From Cordilura impudica (Eukaryota > Arthropoda > Insecta > Diptera > Scathophagidae), in assembly GCA_963682025.1 (NCBI GenBank), contig OY821519.1, positions 193,823,784 to 193,887,783 on the forward strand: a stretch of DNA of 64,000 bases. Reading direction: 5' to 3'. The notes under the pieces were generated by a model. That model had not been told where the DNA came from, did not search any database, and saw only the letters and a program-made list of their open reading frames with translations. The position numbers and the translations under genes were made by a program. Positions 50,301 to 63,460 of this stretch are shown here, in pieces (positions within the stretch are counted from its first letter, which is position 1; each line of letters opens with the position of its first letter).

Positions 50301-52445
50301 GTTGATTTCTAAATACTTCTAGAATTAATTCTTTCTAAAAACTTTTAATAAGTCTTCTTAAAACAAATTTAATAAATTTTCTAAAACAAAATTTGTCAAT
50401 CTTTGAGTATAGATTTTTTTTCTTTTAAAGGTGTATATTGTTTTTTGTCTTGTGCTTGTCTACCCGAAATCGTAACGAGTTGTGTTGTTTTTATTAAAGT
50501 GGTTTCTCGTTTCTTTTTTACCTACACGTAGGTATGTGTATGAAGAATTATGTCGTTTTTATACACATATTGTGTTGTTGTTTATTGTATATTTTGAATG
50601 TTACAATCAAAAATAACAGCAAGAAGTATTAAATCCATATTACCAAACCAATCATCATTTGGGTACGTGAGTTGTATCACTTGCCTAAGCGATCATTTTA
50701 TAGTATGTGTTCAAGTATTTTTCGTTTCATTTTTCAACTCAGCTGCTAGATATTATTTAAATAATAAAAAAATCTATAAACAAGTTTTCAATTTTTAAAG
50801 AGTTTTCTCTTCGAAACTATTCTCTTTTATCTCCAACAAAATTTTTAGTTCCAACGTTGTTTACCGTTATACAATTTTTTTACTTAAAAAATTTAAATTA
50901 ATTTTGGCCGTTAATTCTGCTAACAAATATTTATGTATGTATATTAAAAATATTCAGGAGTAAACCGATCTGATTATCATTTGAAGGGGTAGTAACCCTT
51001 CAGATTCTCCCGTTTCTCTTAAGCTCTTAAACTATGTATTTTCAGTTTCTTGTTTTTTCTTTCAATTATGTTCAAGAAAATGATCTTTGCTAATAAAAAC
51101 TTTATACTTTCTATTTTCTTACAGCTATTATAGAAAGTTCGCAAACATTGAATATTTTCTTAAAATCTAGGAAAACAAAAATTGTTCTTAAGGAGAGCTC
51201 GTTCATTAAATGCAGGAGAAATTATAGGTATTAAACCTATAACGCCAAGCGCGACGTTTCACGAAGTACACTTCATTGTTCCCTGCTGTCTAGATGTAAA
51301 CAAAGTGAAATTGTGTGTTGTCCACATAATCTATAGAAGTGATTGTGACGCATTTCAACAATTTCGGTAAGAAATAATATTTGTTGACATATGTACATAT
51401 GTATGAAACTTTAAAAAGTGTTGATCTTGACTGAAATTTGTACTTAATTTTCATGTTTATGAGATATTTTAATATAATTCGACATCCGTGCTTGTTATTG
51501 TATTGTATACTTAAAATATTTAGACAAAATAATGACACCCAATTTGAATGCGTATGAACAAATTATAGGCCTCATCACTTCGCCCAAAAACTCAATATGT
51601 TACTTCCGGCTTACCGGAATACTGAATTTCATATTTTAAACATTGAAGAAAAACTATATATTTCTTAAAACATGTAGGTATTTACAACTTAGCAAATATC
51701 GCTTGCGTTTTTTCCAATTTTCTTTTGAAGTAATAATTATGCCTATCAAAGTTTTTTTTCTTAGGTATTTTAATTCTTAATAGTATTGTTAAAAATATGT
51801 TTTCCAATATCTTTTGTTATTTCATTAAGTATTGTTGCAAGATGCGATTCAGTAAAAAGAATTTCCAGATTATTTTTGTTTGAAAGCTGCTTAAGAAAAA
51901 ATTTGCCAAAAAGTATACTCGTACGAATACTACGAACAATCACAAAAAATTTAATACGAGAGCTAATACGTTTACGGATGCCGGAATTAAGCCCCTGGTG
52001 ATATATGTACATATATTCTCTTCTACTATATGAATTTAAAATTTTTTTTTATATTATTTTTATTTACATTTTATGTATTTGCGCAAAAACAAACATTTTA
52101 GCGAAAATACGAAAAACTCATACCGCTTATAAATTTAAGTAAATTTTTAAGAGCAGTTCTAATACAAAAATAATCATGTTGGAAAATGTGCATTTACCTA
52201 ATCTAGTGATCATAGTTAATAAATAAATGCTGGATAGAAGGATCCAAAAGTTATTTATGTAATTAAAAAAATTTAAATAAAAAGTGAATATAATACATAT
52301 AAAAACTCATTTTAAACAATTTAAGAAAAGACCCGATGCCACATTTCTGGATATTTGTACATATTTTTTAAAATAATTCTAACGTCTCTTTTTTTAATTA
52401 ATGTTTCAAAATTAAAATAGTACCTATTTAACAAAGAAAAAAATA
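47371..52445. other. Upstream of Su(Tpl), no gene recognised
   Basis: Should contain the Su(Tpl) 5' UTR and promoter, but no core-promoter element was convincing. The rest is AT-rich and without recognisable coding sequence or transposon ends. Confidence 0.45.
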
Positions 52446-52447
52446 TA

Positions 52448-54067
52448 CAGTGCGTTCATAAATGATAGCACATTTGGTAATCTGTGAATCAATGTTATAT
52501 AAAATTTTAACTACGCATGCTATAATTTTCATCTCTTTACACAAATCTTCCATTAATTAGAAATACCGTTATTAAATCTCTTACATCCCAATAGTTACCA
52601 TATTAAAGCGTTCAAATAGTATAGTACAAATGCAACAAAGTCTTTGTTTGACAATAAGTACTGTTTTAATACAACATATTCTATTTAATTTTTTTTTAAA
52701 CATTATTAATAAGCAAAATGACACTAGGAGAAAAGTGTTAAGTGAATTTGAAAAAGGTCAAATTTTAATTTTGTTCGAAAATGGTGCATCAAAAGCAGAA
52801 ATCGGCAGAAGTCGAAAGGTTATCTATAATTATTTGAAAAATATTGGAAATTATGGCAAAAATAAAAGCAGTGGTAGAAAAAATAAGTTGAATGAACACA
52901 GCAAGCAACAGCACCAAAAACTGTGCCCAACTTGTTGGATGTGTTTCCAATAAAGTGTGCAAAACTACCATTTAGAATGTTCTTAAATATTCCAAGCATA
53001 TTCGAAGACAAAGAATGAAGAAAATTCCTCGTCTTTTGAAACGTCATATTAATGCACGTTTGGAGTTTTGCAAAAATAATATGGGTACAAATTTGTCAAA
53101 TGTAAGTTGTTTAATGTTATGTTAGAAAATAATAAATTAATTTGTTTCCTTTTAAAAGATAATTTTTTTAGATGAAAAAAAAAATTTAATTTGGATGGTC
53201 CTGATGGAAGTTTTAGTTACTGGCATGACTTACGAAAAGAATCCCAATATTTCTCTCGAAGAAACTTTGGTGGCGGTTCTGTTATGATTTGGGGTACGTT
53301 TACTGAAGATTGTTGTCTGGAGTTGCAAATTGTGCCCACCAAAATGAACAGCGAAAAATATTGTGAATTGCTTCAATGCAGTTTGTTGCCATTTCTACAT
53401 GCCAATACAGAAAAAAAATATATTTTTTAGCAAGACAATGCAGCATTGTAATGTCAGCAAATTTACAAAAGAATGGTTAAGCTCGAATAATGTCGATGTT
53501 TTGGAATGGCCTGCTTGCTCTCTTGATATGAACCCCATAGAAAACATATGGGGAATTCTCGTCAGGCGAATTTATGCTGACAATCGTCAATACATGAATG
53601 TAAATGAATTAAAAATTTCAATTTTCAATGAATGGGAAGCACTTAATCGAGGTCTTTTGAATATATTAATAAATTCTATGAAAAATAGAATATTTGATTG
53701 CATTAAAGCAAAAGCTGGTGTTATAAATTATTAATATTTATTTATTATTTATTTATTTATAATTATTATTTTTATTATTTTTGTTAAATAAATAAAGGAA
53801 TTAATTAATTATTTTTGTTAAACAAAGACTTTGCTGAATTTGTGCTATACTATTTGAACGATTTAATATGTCAAGTATTGGGATGTAAGTTTTTAATAAC
53901 GGTATTTCTAATTAATGGGAGTTTTGGGTAATATACGTTTATTTTTGGAAAGAAAACATATTTATGTAAGTCCAGCAAAGAAATAATAATTATAGCATGC
54001 ATAGTTAAAATTGTATATAACATTGATTCACAGATTACCAAATGTGCTATCATTTATGAACGCACTG
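52448..54067 (+). mobile_element. Tc3-like element, full length, long inverted repeats
   Basis: A 1620-bp element with TA on both sides (52446-52447 and 54068-54069). Ends are inverted repeats starting CAGTGCGTTCATAAATGATA and extending, with similarity, about 230 bp (for example GAATCAATGTTATATA and TTGAACGATTTAATATG-type partners on the two sides; ACAAAGTCTTTGTTTGACAA near the left inner end pairs with TTTGTTAAACAAAGACTTTG on the right). It contains one broken transposase gene. Confidence 0.88.
52718..53734 (+). pseudogene. Tc3-like transposase (DD34E), broken
   Basis: Transposase of the Tc3 type. An ATG at 52718 is out of frame with the following coding sequence, so there is an early frameshift. 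Next come a paired-type HTH region (LSEFEKGQILILFENGASKA, then EIGRSRKVIYNYLKN), LEFCKNNMGTN, and a region where the first catalytic Asp should lie that is badly altered before NLIWMVL/LDGPDGS. Then come YWHDLRKESQYFSRRNFGGG, a TAG at about 53428-53430 just before QDNAALH in the intended reading (positions after it are frameshifted to KTMQHCN), and LDMNPIENIWGILVRRIYAD to the C-terminus INY. Spacing between the second Asp and Glu is 34. At least two frame disruptions and one nonsense codon make it inactive. Confidence 0.85.
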
Positions 54068-54069
54068 TA

Positions 54070-56970
54070 TATACAAACATTAAATGACCAATAGGGGAGT
54101 AAGTAGAAAATAAATTTGGTTATTTTTGCACTCTTCTTTTCTCTTAATATCTCTCTTCTTAGTAAAGAGTAAGTTAACCAATTATTCTTCATAATTTTTA
54201 TCCCCACTCATTTGTTTGTGTTTCTTAATCTGTCATTTTATTTATTTTTTCTTATTTTGATGTTACGTTTATCATTTTGTTTGCATTTTATTCACATTCA
54301 AATTTCTGTTTTCTGTTTTCTGTTTTTATATTTAATTGTGGTGGGTTTTTTTGTGTGTTTTAAGCAGAGAATAAAGAAAACAATCTTGACAGCTAAAATA
54401 TAAAAAGAAAATTAAAGCAACAGCAACGAACCAGTGTGATATATATGCTCTCCTTTATTAAAAAAAAATAACTTACGACGGCAAGTATATATGTATATTA
54501 TGTCGTCGTAGTCGTTTTATGTTCGATTTAATCTTCTCAATGTTCATTATTAAGCTCAGAACTCTTCTCAATTTATATTTGAATAAATGCAAAAATTCCA
54601 AATGATGCGAAGAAAGACGCACAATAAAACATTATTTTTTTCTTTATAGTTATTTTTAAGATTTTTTTTTTCATCGCAATAACCTATGGGGATTTTTTTT
54701 ATACCTATGTATTCAGAGGGATTCCCCGGCATTATTAGTTTCACTAATTGTGGAATTTCTTACAATTAATTTTATAGAAGCAAAAATGGAATACATGCTC
54801 TTGCTGTTACATTCTCTTGATTTTTGTAAATTATTAATTATTTTTTATCGTAATGGACTAGAAATTTCTATGGTCACGGCTTTTATTAATAACCACATCA
54901 CATGAATGAAAAAGCCAATTATTTTAGTTAGTTACGTGGTTTTAAATATATGGAAGTTTGTGCTTGCAACACTGTTTAAATAAAGACATATTATTTAAGA
55001 TGGACGATATATACATACCAACTTTTAACAAGTTGCACATAAATACAAAGTAAAGCATCTTTTGAACTTATATTTCAATACCCATACTTAACTTTACACA
55101 TATTATTATTATTTTTTTTTTTTTTTTTTTTTTTTTTGCAGTTTTTGTATTTTTTCGAGAGATAAATTCGGTTTGTTATATATTTGTATAAGTATTTAAA
55201 TTAATTGCTTACTTTTTGCGAATAAATACAGTATCAGCAGATATTTTATGTAATTTTTGTTGAAATCTGATTAAAGCTGTTCTTTTTTTTTTTATAGATG
55301 GAATTAAAGCTCGTTCTTTTTTAATATAAAATCTTGCTCTTGCTAAAATCTTGGAGTAGTTGACTGTTTGCTTTTGATGTTATATATTATTGGACGTGTT
55401 TTAATAGTAATTTTTTTTTTTTTTTTTGCAAAAACAAATCTAACGAAATAAGTTTTTGCTGAAGATCTTGGTGACAGTGTAAATTCCAGAAATTGTTTGC
55501 TTTAATGCAGCTATATCTCTGACGCGTGTAAATTGTTGTAAAACTACATGCATTTAATGAAAAATATATTGGTTTCACTTTTTTATTTTAATTTCCCAAT
55601 TTGTGTCGTTTTTGCTTTTTGTCAAACATTTAATTTATATTCTTTAATATTTTACTCTTTTATTTTAAGGAATGTTTAGTTTATACTCTCTTTCTCTTTA
55701 CTTATTACTCATTAAATTAAAGTAGCGAGTTGGCACTCAGCTGTTGTTAATAAAAGATCACTCGCGTATTTACTCGTTGAGATTTCCATGTTCGTTACTT
55801 GTTATATGAAGAAAAATCTAAATCGTTTTTCTTTTTTTGTACTGCTGTCAATTTTTTTATTTCACTTTTGACATTTTTCAACAATTTAAGCTATATTTTC
55901 ACTTATTTGTTGTTTCAGTTTTATAATAAGAATAGGTACATTTGAATTATTAGGCTACATCAAATGAGCAGATATTTAATTATTATTAGGTTAATCATTT
56001 ATAAAGCTATGAAGTATATATATTTCTTATTAAATTTAGTTCACACCATTGTCACCTTAAACAGCACAAACCACTCTGACACCACTACCACCACTTATTG
56101 AACTGCTTTACTCTATCTTCTCTCCACAAAAAAAAAAAAAAAAAAAAACATTGCTACATGTACATGTGCACTGACGTTAATTTTTTTTGCTGTTGTATAA
56201 ACGATTGAAATGAAAGCAAAAATAAAAAATACTTGACGAAAATCCACCAAACCATACCACAAAAAAGTTGTTCGTTGGGTTTTTAACATTTCTGTGTCTT
56301 GTGTTGTTTTTCAACCAGGATGTTATCGCTTTGTTACGTGGTTTTTACAAAAACACGTTTAAATCAATTTTAAACTAATAACACTTTAAGAATTTAGTTT
56401 AAAAAGAAAATATTGTGTTCAACATTTTGAACTATTTCAAAAATGATTGAGAAATTATATTAATTTCCACTCGTTAGAATGCTAACAATTGTTCTTACTC
56501 TCTTTTAGAAAACTTGACAGCAATCAGCTGTTTGGTTATTCTAATCTCAATAGGGTTACCAATCATTTCTTTTATTATCTTTAAGTATCTAGGAATCTGA
56601 TGTTTGATTTGTATTCAAAGTAATACGTTTCACTGACGCAAAATAAAAAACTATATAAATACATATTATGATTTCTCAATATTGGAATGCCCCTGTTAAT
56701 AAAGGGAAATTAGCTGTCAAATATTTTTATAAGGCAAAAACTATTGTATACCTCGCCTTTGTTGTGATTACAATTTATGTTTTATAAAAACAATTGACTT
56801 AAGTTTTGTAGAATTTTATCCCAAAAAATGTCCAAATAGTATCTTCGAAATACAGTTTGTATAAATTAATTGATAGGTATATGTACATACATATCACTAT
56901 TTAAGATCATATTATCTTAGGCCAATCCCCAATTGCTTAATAATCTCATTTGTATGATAAAAAAAAATAC
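54070..56970. other. Non-coding, nothing recognised
   Basis: AT-rich with long poly-T (near 55110 and 55410) and poly-A (near 56130) tracts. No coding similarity. Confidence 0.45.
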
Positions 56971-57300
56971 ACAGCTGCGGTTAAAAAATAGAAAATAGGA
57001 GCTCACACAACTCAAAACAAAGATGAATACTAACATAAATAATTGCATGTATATTTCAAGCTTGTTTAAAGTTTCCGATGAAATAAACTATTGAACACTA
57101 TTATTAAAGAAAAAAATATGAAATACAAAGTAAAATAAAAAAAATCTACATTTAACTGGTCAAAAAATAGAAGCACATTTTCAATAATAACATAAAAAAA
57201 TTAAAATATTAAGTTTCTATTTTATGTTGTAATTATTGTTTTATGTTATCGGTTCTATATAATATTAATATTTTGTTTTATTTTTGTAGATATTGAATAC

Positions 57301-57760
57301 TTGATGCACGGCTTCCCAAAGCTCATATTTATTTGTTGGTTGGCATTCTTCACATCACACCATAAGTTCTCAATTGTATTGAGATCTGGAGACTGTGCGG
57401 GCCATTCCATTACATTTACCCGACTATCACAAAACCACTTTTTAGCATATCAACGGCATTATATCCTCTCTTGCACATGGTAGCGTAGTTTCGTTTAATA
57501 TTTCGACGTATAGACGTTGATCAAGAATTTCTTTGATCCAGTATATAACATAATACCGGGAACATTTACCATCGAACATAACAATTTTTGACTCATCCAA
57601 CCACAAAATATTCCTCCACTTTTTCAACGGCCAGATAATGTGTTCGTTAGCAAACTGTAACCTATTTTGCATATGCTTCTTTGTTAGAAGTGCTACTTTT
57701 CAGTACTTGCTTCTACATTTAACTCCTGCGTTATTTGAACTGCTGATGCAAAGGGATTGG
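57301..57760 (-). pseudogene. Tc1-like transposase remnant
   Basis: Minus-strand pieces RLQFANEHIIWPLKKWRNIL, then WLDESKIVMFDGKCS (first catalytic Asp), then after a deletion a block that reads MEWPAQSPDLNTIENLW (catalytic Glu) followed by CDVKNANQQI. The central part with the second Asp is reduced to KKWFCDSRVN. Non-functional. Confidence 0.75.
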
Positions 57761-58079
57761 ACTTCAAATACCTCGACTTATCATTTTTGGTAACATAATT
57801 GGTTTCCGGCCACGAGTTTCTGGAACCGATCGATATTTTACGGCAATTCTTATCAGTATATGTGAACAATTAAGGAGTTTTTGAATTTATCGGTATGATT
57901 CACCCTTAAAAATCATTATTTTTTATTAGATCGCGCTTTTCAGGAGTCTAGTGCTTTCCACGACCCATTACTGTAACAAATTAATTCAGAAAAAATGTTC
58001 TTTCTTATAAAATATGTAGCTACTAACAATAGAACTTTTAAATTATTTTTCATGTTACTCATTGAAAATAAGTAATGCT

Positions 58080-58346
58080 TGGTTTTCACTATGTCATTTT
58101 CAATGTCAATATTTGTCAAATATTGTCAGTTGTATGAAAACGGGTTATAAAGTCTTGTCATTTGCAACAGCTGGCAACATTTGACATCAAAAATGAAATT
58201 GCCAACATGTTGGTAATTTGTTTTTGTTTGACAGCAGGATTCGTTGTTAGTTTATAAAATGTCGTGTAAGCATAATTAATAGAAAATTACGAGATGTCAA
58301 TTGAGGCAATTGTATGTTGTCAGTTTATATGACATAGTGAAATCCA
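58080..58346. mobile_element. MITE, 267 bp
   Basis: Starts TGGTTTTCACTATGTCA and ends TGACATAGTGAAATCCA (16 of 17 complementary). No coding capacity. It interrupts the Tc1-like element. Confidence 0.75.
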
Positions 58347-58498
58347 GGCATAACGCTTCTAAAATTTTGCATTTCATATAAAACGGTGTTCCACAGTAAA
58401 TGCCATTAAAAAGATCAATGTTTAAAAACAATAAATTGTTAATATCTTATATAGCGCTACTATTATTTTGACGCAACTGTATATATTTTAAACAACCA

Positions 58499-59019
58499 TG
58501 GCGTTTTCTTTTCTGGCAAAAATGTTACACTTTTTTCCCACTTCGCACTTTTTTTCTCTTTTTGTGTTCTTTTCTAAAAAAATGTCAACCTTGCGAAAGG
58601 GTAACGTGTTCTTTTCTAAAAATGTCGCATTATAAATATGTGAAAAAGGTGCATTTTTCGCACTCTAAAAAATCAGAGGGGGAGAATAACACGATAAAAC
58701 AGCTGACATTTGTGTAGTTTATAAATCTGTATTTGTTTGAAGCAAAAAAAAAATATGGAATTGTGTAATTTTTATTGTTTTGTTTAAAATAAATTATTAA
58801 TATGGAAAATATCAGTTTTTTTAATTTTTATTTTTTCCTTTTTGGTGTCCAAGAATAAAAATGAGAACAAAATCAGCTGTTCATTAAAAAGTGTCGCATA
58901 GTTGTAATTTTATGTTCTATTCTGACCATTCAAAATGTAACATCTTTAATGTGTGAGGCAAACATTATAAAAATGTAACATTATAAAGTGTAACATTTTT
59001 TTCAGAAAAGAAAACGCCA
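58499..59019. mobile_element. MITE, TGGCG family, copy 2
   Basis: A 521-bp element starting TGGCGTTTTCTTTTCTG and ending with its exact reverse complement. The inverted match includes ATGTTACACTTT-type sequence just inside. TTA follows the right end; the left flank is CCA. Same termini as the element at 32316-32673, but the interiors differ. Confidence 0.75.
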
Positions 59020-60151
59020 TTAGTTTTAAAGTTTTAAAACTACATTTTTTTTACTAGATCGTCTTTAAAAAAAAACAATTATTTTCCAAATATTTCAATT
59101 CTTTTCTGTTGATTATTCAATTCTTTTCTGTTGATTTATTTTTTTGCTGTATAGGTTTTCCCTCGGAACTATTACGCTATAATCAGCCCTAATGAGAATA
59201 TTTTGTACTGTTCTTCGGGTTAAAGTTCTGAAGCTATCTCAGAAGTGGTTGTTTTTTTTTTTCCAATATTAACTACATAACGCTTCAATCAATATTGTTG
59301 TGGTTTCCGAACTCTTTCGTCTCATTTTTTAATTTTAATTTAAATACATATGGCAAATAACTGTCAAAAAGTGTCATACTATTGTCATGTAACATACTAC
59401 AAGAATACCGTTATTTGAAAGCAGAGTTGCTCTCAAAGTTAGTATGCATTTTTATTCCCCTGTGCCAGTACTTTTTTTCCTTAAAATATGGGACAAATTT
59501 ACATTTTTGTAATATTTATTGAAAATTGTATTGTTTTACATCAGAATTTACACTATAATAAATAAACTAACAAATACATATACTAAATACCTAAGAGACG
59601 CAAAAAATTATATTATTGATCGTAACCAATTTTGAATTGTTTGTTAGTTACGTGGTTGTACATTTCAGCTAACGATTTATCTACATTAGGGGTATAACTG
59701 TTTTGAGGAGTGCTAAGACATTGCCTTGTGGGCAAGGGCAATATTGTACTGATAATAAAAAATAAAATAAAACTATGTGAGTCCGATCACAGGGGAGATG
59801 TGTAAACATCTAGTAATTAAAGATTTTTTCAGTTGGAAGTACTTATGCTTTCAGCATATTTTTTTTTCAATTTGGAGTTGTTCTGCATTTAACCTAGTTT
59901 AATTAGCTGTTATACTTATATATTGTTATATTTGTGATTGTGTTATGCTTTTGGTTGTTGAATTAGTTGTTATACTTCAATATTGTTATATTTGTAATGT
60001 TATTCTTGAGGGTTGTTGAATTAGCTGCAATAATTTTATTGCACCAATTCACTCATAACTCACACTGTAATAAACAAACTTTAATTTTACCGTACACTTT
60101 GTTACTACTTTGAAAGCTCGTTCTGTGTATATGTAAAATCGCACACATGTA
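59020..60151. other. Non-coding; contains second copy of the 56-bp repeat
   Basis: Apart from 59775-59830 nothing is recognised. A direct duplication of GTTGAATTAGTTGTTATACT and related text occurs near 59890-60030. Confidence 0.4.
59775..59830 (+). repeat. 56-bp dispersed repeat, copy 2
   Basis: Identical to 15451-15506, including the hairpin AGATGTgtaaACATCT and CTAG. Confidence 0.75.
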
Positions 60152-60947
60152 CAGTGGTTGACAATACATTGAAAACTTTTACAAAATTCTGAATTTGTCA
60201 ATTTTGTTTTTAATAATTGCGCGTTGTCCTAAAATTATGCCTTTTTGCGAAATCACTCTTTGGTGTGTTCTCTATCGAAAGATAACAAATTTGTCACAAA
60301 AAATACAATTAAAAAAAAAAAAAAAAAAAAAACAAATAAATGAACTTTTCAGGTGTTCTGTTCTCTTTTCAGACCGAAAATACAAGAATAAAACTGTTAA
60401 GTTTGGCAGAGGCAATATTATGGTATGGGATTGCTAATCGGGCCGAGGTATGGGTCCAATTCATATATTAACGTATCCATACGCGGAGGAAAATTATCGC
60501 TTGGTCTGGAGGTTCCAAAACACACCTCTAGTGTTCTAACCGAATGAATACAATCTAATGCAGTTAGTGTTTTCAAATGGCCAGTCCAATCACCAGATCT
60601 CAATCCCATATAAATTCTATTTGAAATTGTATATCGAAAAATTCGGACACGAAACAGCACAAACGAGACAGAACGAGATAGAGGTATCAACAATTTAATT
60701 GACTCCTTGCTTAAAAAGTTTTCAATTATTGTATAGTAAAAGGTTTTCAATGTTTTGCCAGCAGCATAAATATGAATATTTTCAAGTATTCTTATTTATT
60801 TCTGCAGTTAAACTTTTTTATGTTAATATTTTTTCTTTTTAAATTAATGAAATATTTTTAATTTTATGATTAAATTTTTTGGTATTGGCCGTTCAAGCCT
60901 TCAAAAATATATTTTATTACAAGTTTCCATTGTATTGTCGTTAACTG
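60152..60947 (+). mobile_element. Tc1-like element, short degenerate copy
   Basis: Inverted ends CAGTGGTTGACAATACATTG (60152) and the reverse complement of CAGTTAACGACAATACAATG (to 60947), TA on the left and TG on the right. 796 bp, so about half the element is deleted. Same family as the split element at 33577-38957. Confidence 0.7.
60340..60740 (+). pseudogene. Tc1-like transposase remnant
   Basis: Readable plus-strand blocks: RCSVLFSDRKYKNKTVKFGR (first catalytic region), GNIMVWDC, a stop, SGRGMGPIHILT, and later a block reading VFKWPVQSPDLNPI in the intended frame, where the Glu region is damaged. Multiple lesions; inactive. Confidence 0.65.
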
Positions 60948-63340
60948 TGTCGTAACAATTTTTGGTACATACATATGTATGTATGTAGTTAGGAAGTAAA
61001 AATCAAAATAGTAATTTAAGAACTTCTTTTTTGCAAAAGCAAAAACAGCGATATTCGTTAAGCTTTTGGAGGAAAATTTTATTACTGATAGGTAGGTATA
61101 TGAAACTGAAAAAATTTAAAAATATTAGTGAAACATTATCTTTAATTAATGAGTAATATCGCGATTTGCCATACTTTCCTGTCAAAGTGGGGTGAAACGA
61201 TTTTTTTTTCTAAGAAAATGAAAGAAAGTTACAATAAATTAAATATTTTGGTTCGTGCTCCTTTTTAAGATCGCGAAAGAGTGATTTCGTATTTTCTATT
61301 ATATTTCTAGGCCCTTCAGAATATGCCTCGGAAGTTCCCTAAGATATGAAGATATATATTATTAAAATAAGTTTTTTTAAGAAGAATTGGATGCTCCATA
61401 CTGGGAAGTTTTAATATCGAAATGGTTATATTTAAAAAAAAGAAAAAAAACATAAATAGTTTTGGTGTATTTTTGATTTGCTTGAATCAACATTTGATTT
61501 AAAACTTAAAAAGATTTGTTTAGAACCAAACACAAATAACTTCTGATAACATTAATTTGTCGTAATTTACTCTCTATTGTTCTCATATGATTTAATTTGT
61601 CAGAGAAATATTGTTTTTATTATATCTTTATGTATTTTATCCGTTGTATTAAATGTTGCATTACATCTCTTTTGTTTTTCTTTTTATTTAATATTTACTG
61701 ATGTTTACATTATATCCACAACAACAACATGAAGATATACTATATATTAACAATACAGAAACAACTAAACAAAGAGGCACGGTGCTCGCTTTTAAAGTCA
61801 AGAGAAAAATGTTTTTTTGTGTGTTAAACTCAGTGTTGCCAATGCAATGTGCAATTTCATATTGTGTGTATTTATAGTTGTATGTGTGGTCCATGTTTAT
61901 TTTTAATATATATTGGTTATTTTTTCCAGTAATAAAATTTAATTTGTTTATGAAATAAATTTTTAATTCTCTATTGAATAATTCGATTACAAAACCCTGA
62001 TTTGCCTACTAAATTCGAAATTCGAGTGCAAATTCTAGGAAATTTAATTTTTTAATTATATAAAGACCCTAAAGACATGCAAAAAACAAACTCATTTTTA
62101 TTACAAACAAAATAATAAACATTTGGTCAAAATCGGGATAAAACGGTAGAAAAAAACATCGGTCACAAGAAATCGCCTAGCCTTATAAAATTATAGACAT
62201 GTTTGAAATGACATTGTTTTAGGGATTCTAAAAGTATGTAAATTATTTCATTATCAGAAACAGTTCTTTTTTAAAAAGAATTGAAATCCTAATCATAAAT
62301 TTTTCCTCTTATTCTTAAAATTTTTTTCAAAGATTCTGAGTGTCTTTATCTAAAAAAAAATATATATGTACATTCCAAAGTGTTAAATTTTTCAGACCTT
62401 ATTTTTCTTCAATTATTCGCTTGTAAATTTTGAATTTAATAAAATTTTCTCTTATAATTTGCAAGGTAATGTGTAATTTTGACTAAACCAATGTGTAATT
62501 TAGAATTTCTTTTGGGATAACACTGGTTAAGCTGTTGCTGTCTGCTCTTTAATACATATGCTACTCAAACTTGCCTCTTTCCATTTGTTTTCTATTTTCA
62601 TCATCGTCATTGCCAAAAGGTGTGAAATAGTGCTGGTAAAACATTGAGTGTGAGCACCAAGATTCGAGTATTTGGTACCAACAAGTTACTAACTTCAGGG
62701 TTTTTTAGATGAATTTTTTGTCTAAAAACTGATATTTTCAATTGAAATCAACATGCAACTATCATCAAGAAAAAGTTATTAACGTCAATGTCTTTCTAGT
62801 CTATCATTTATTTCAAAAAAAATATTTTTTTTTTTTTTTGCAAATCCAAACGATGGAAAGTATCTTTTACTGAAAAATAAAAGAATTAACAGCACTACTA
62901 GCCTAATGCAAAAAATATCAACACCATTACAGAAAAACAGTAATCACGTTACATTGCGTTTGGTTACGTGCTAGGCATTATATAGAAAAATATATATACA
63001 TAGGTATATGTATATGTATATTTGTATTTATTTTTTTATCTTTTCGGTTTCTAATATAATGAAGTATAAGTTTCATGAAAACGGTGTTTTACTTATATAT
63101 GTATCTTTATATAAAATAGAAACAATGTAATCACACTCTGTGGTATGAATAAAACTCATTTTAATGAGTGTGCATCAGTAATATTAATAAAAATTATCAT
63201 TCATTGGCTAAAAATATCCAAAATGTACAATTCAATTCATTACAAATTGTGAAATTATTGCAAATAATATTTAAGTGTTTAGCTAAAAATGGTTGGCAAC
63301 ACTGACGTATCTATAAAATCAAGAAACAATTTATTATTTA
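60948..63340. other. Non-coding; contains a dispersed repeat copy
   Basis: AT-rich. Only the repeat at 62011-62176 is recognised. Confidence 0.4.
62011..62176 (-). repeat. Dispersed repeat, copy 2
   Basis: Blocks 62011-62046 and 62112-62176 are the inverted counterparts of 7626-7656 and 7258-7326. This copy is the more compact one. Confidence 0.6.
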
Positions 63341-63460
63341 GGTCCGTTAACTTATCTCTATTTTAATTGAAGTTAAGGTCGGTTATGTTCTCTATTGTCA
63401 GGTATTTGAAACCTTAACCGACCTTAACCTCAGTTAAAATAGAGATAAGTTAACGGGGCT
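63341..63460. mobile_element. Palindromic MITE, 120 bp
   Basis: Two arms of about 45 bp, GTTAACTTATCTCTATTTTA with following AAGTTAAGGTCGGTTA, and the inverted counterpart, around a loop of about 27 bp. The whole sequence can fold into one hairpin. Confidence 0.75.

Larger units (their letters stand above)
56972..58479 (-). mobile_element. Tc1-like element, degenerate, with MITE inserted
   Basis: Inverted ends CAGCTGCGGTTAAAAAATAG (56972) and the reverse complement of CAGTTGCGTCAAAATAATAG (to 58479) match at most positions. TA follows the right end. A transposase relic lies at 57301-57760 on the minus strand, and a 267-bp MITE is inserted at 58080-58346. Without it the element is about 1.24 kb, so it also has internal deletions. 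Confidence 0.7.

Noticed and set aside
51182..51370. 62-codon plus-strand frame upstream of Su(Tpl)
   Set aside because: No similarity, no start context and no conserved features.
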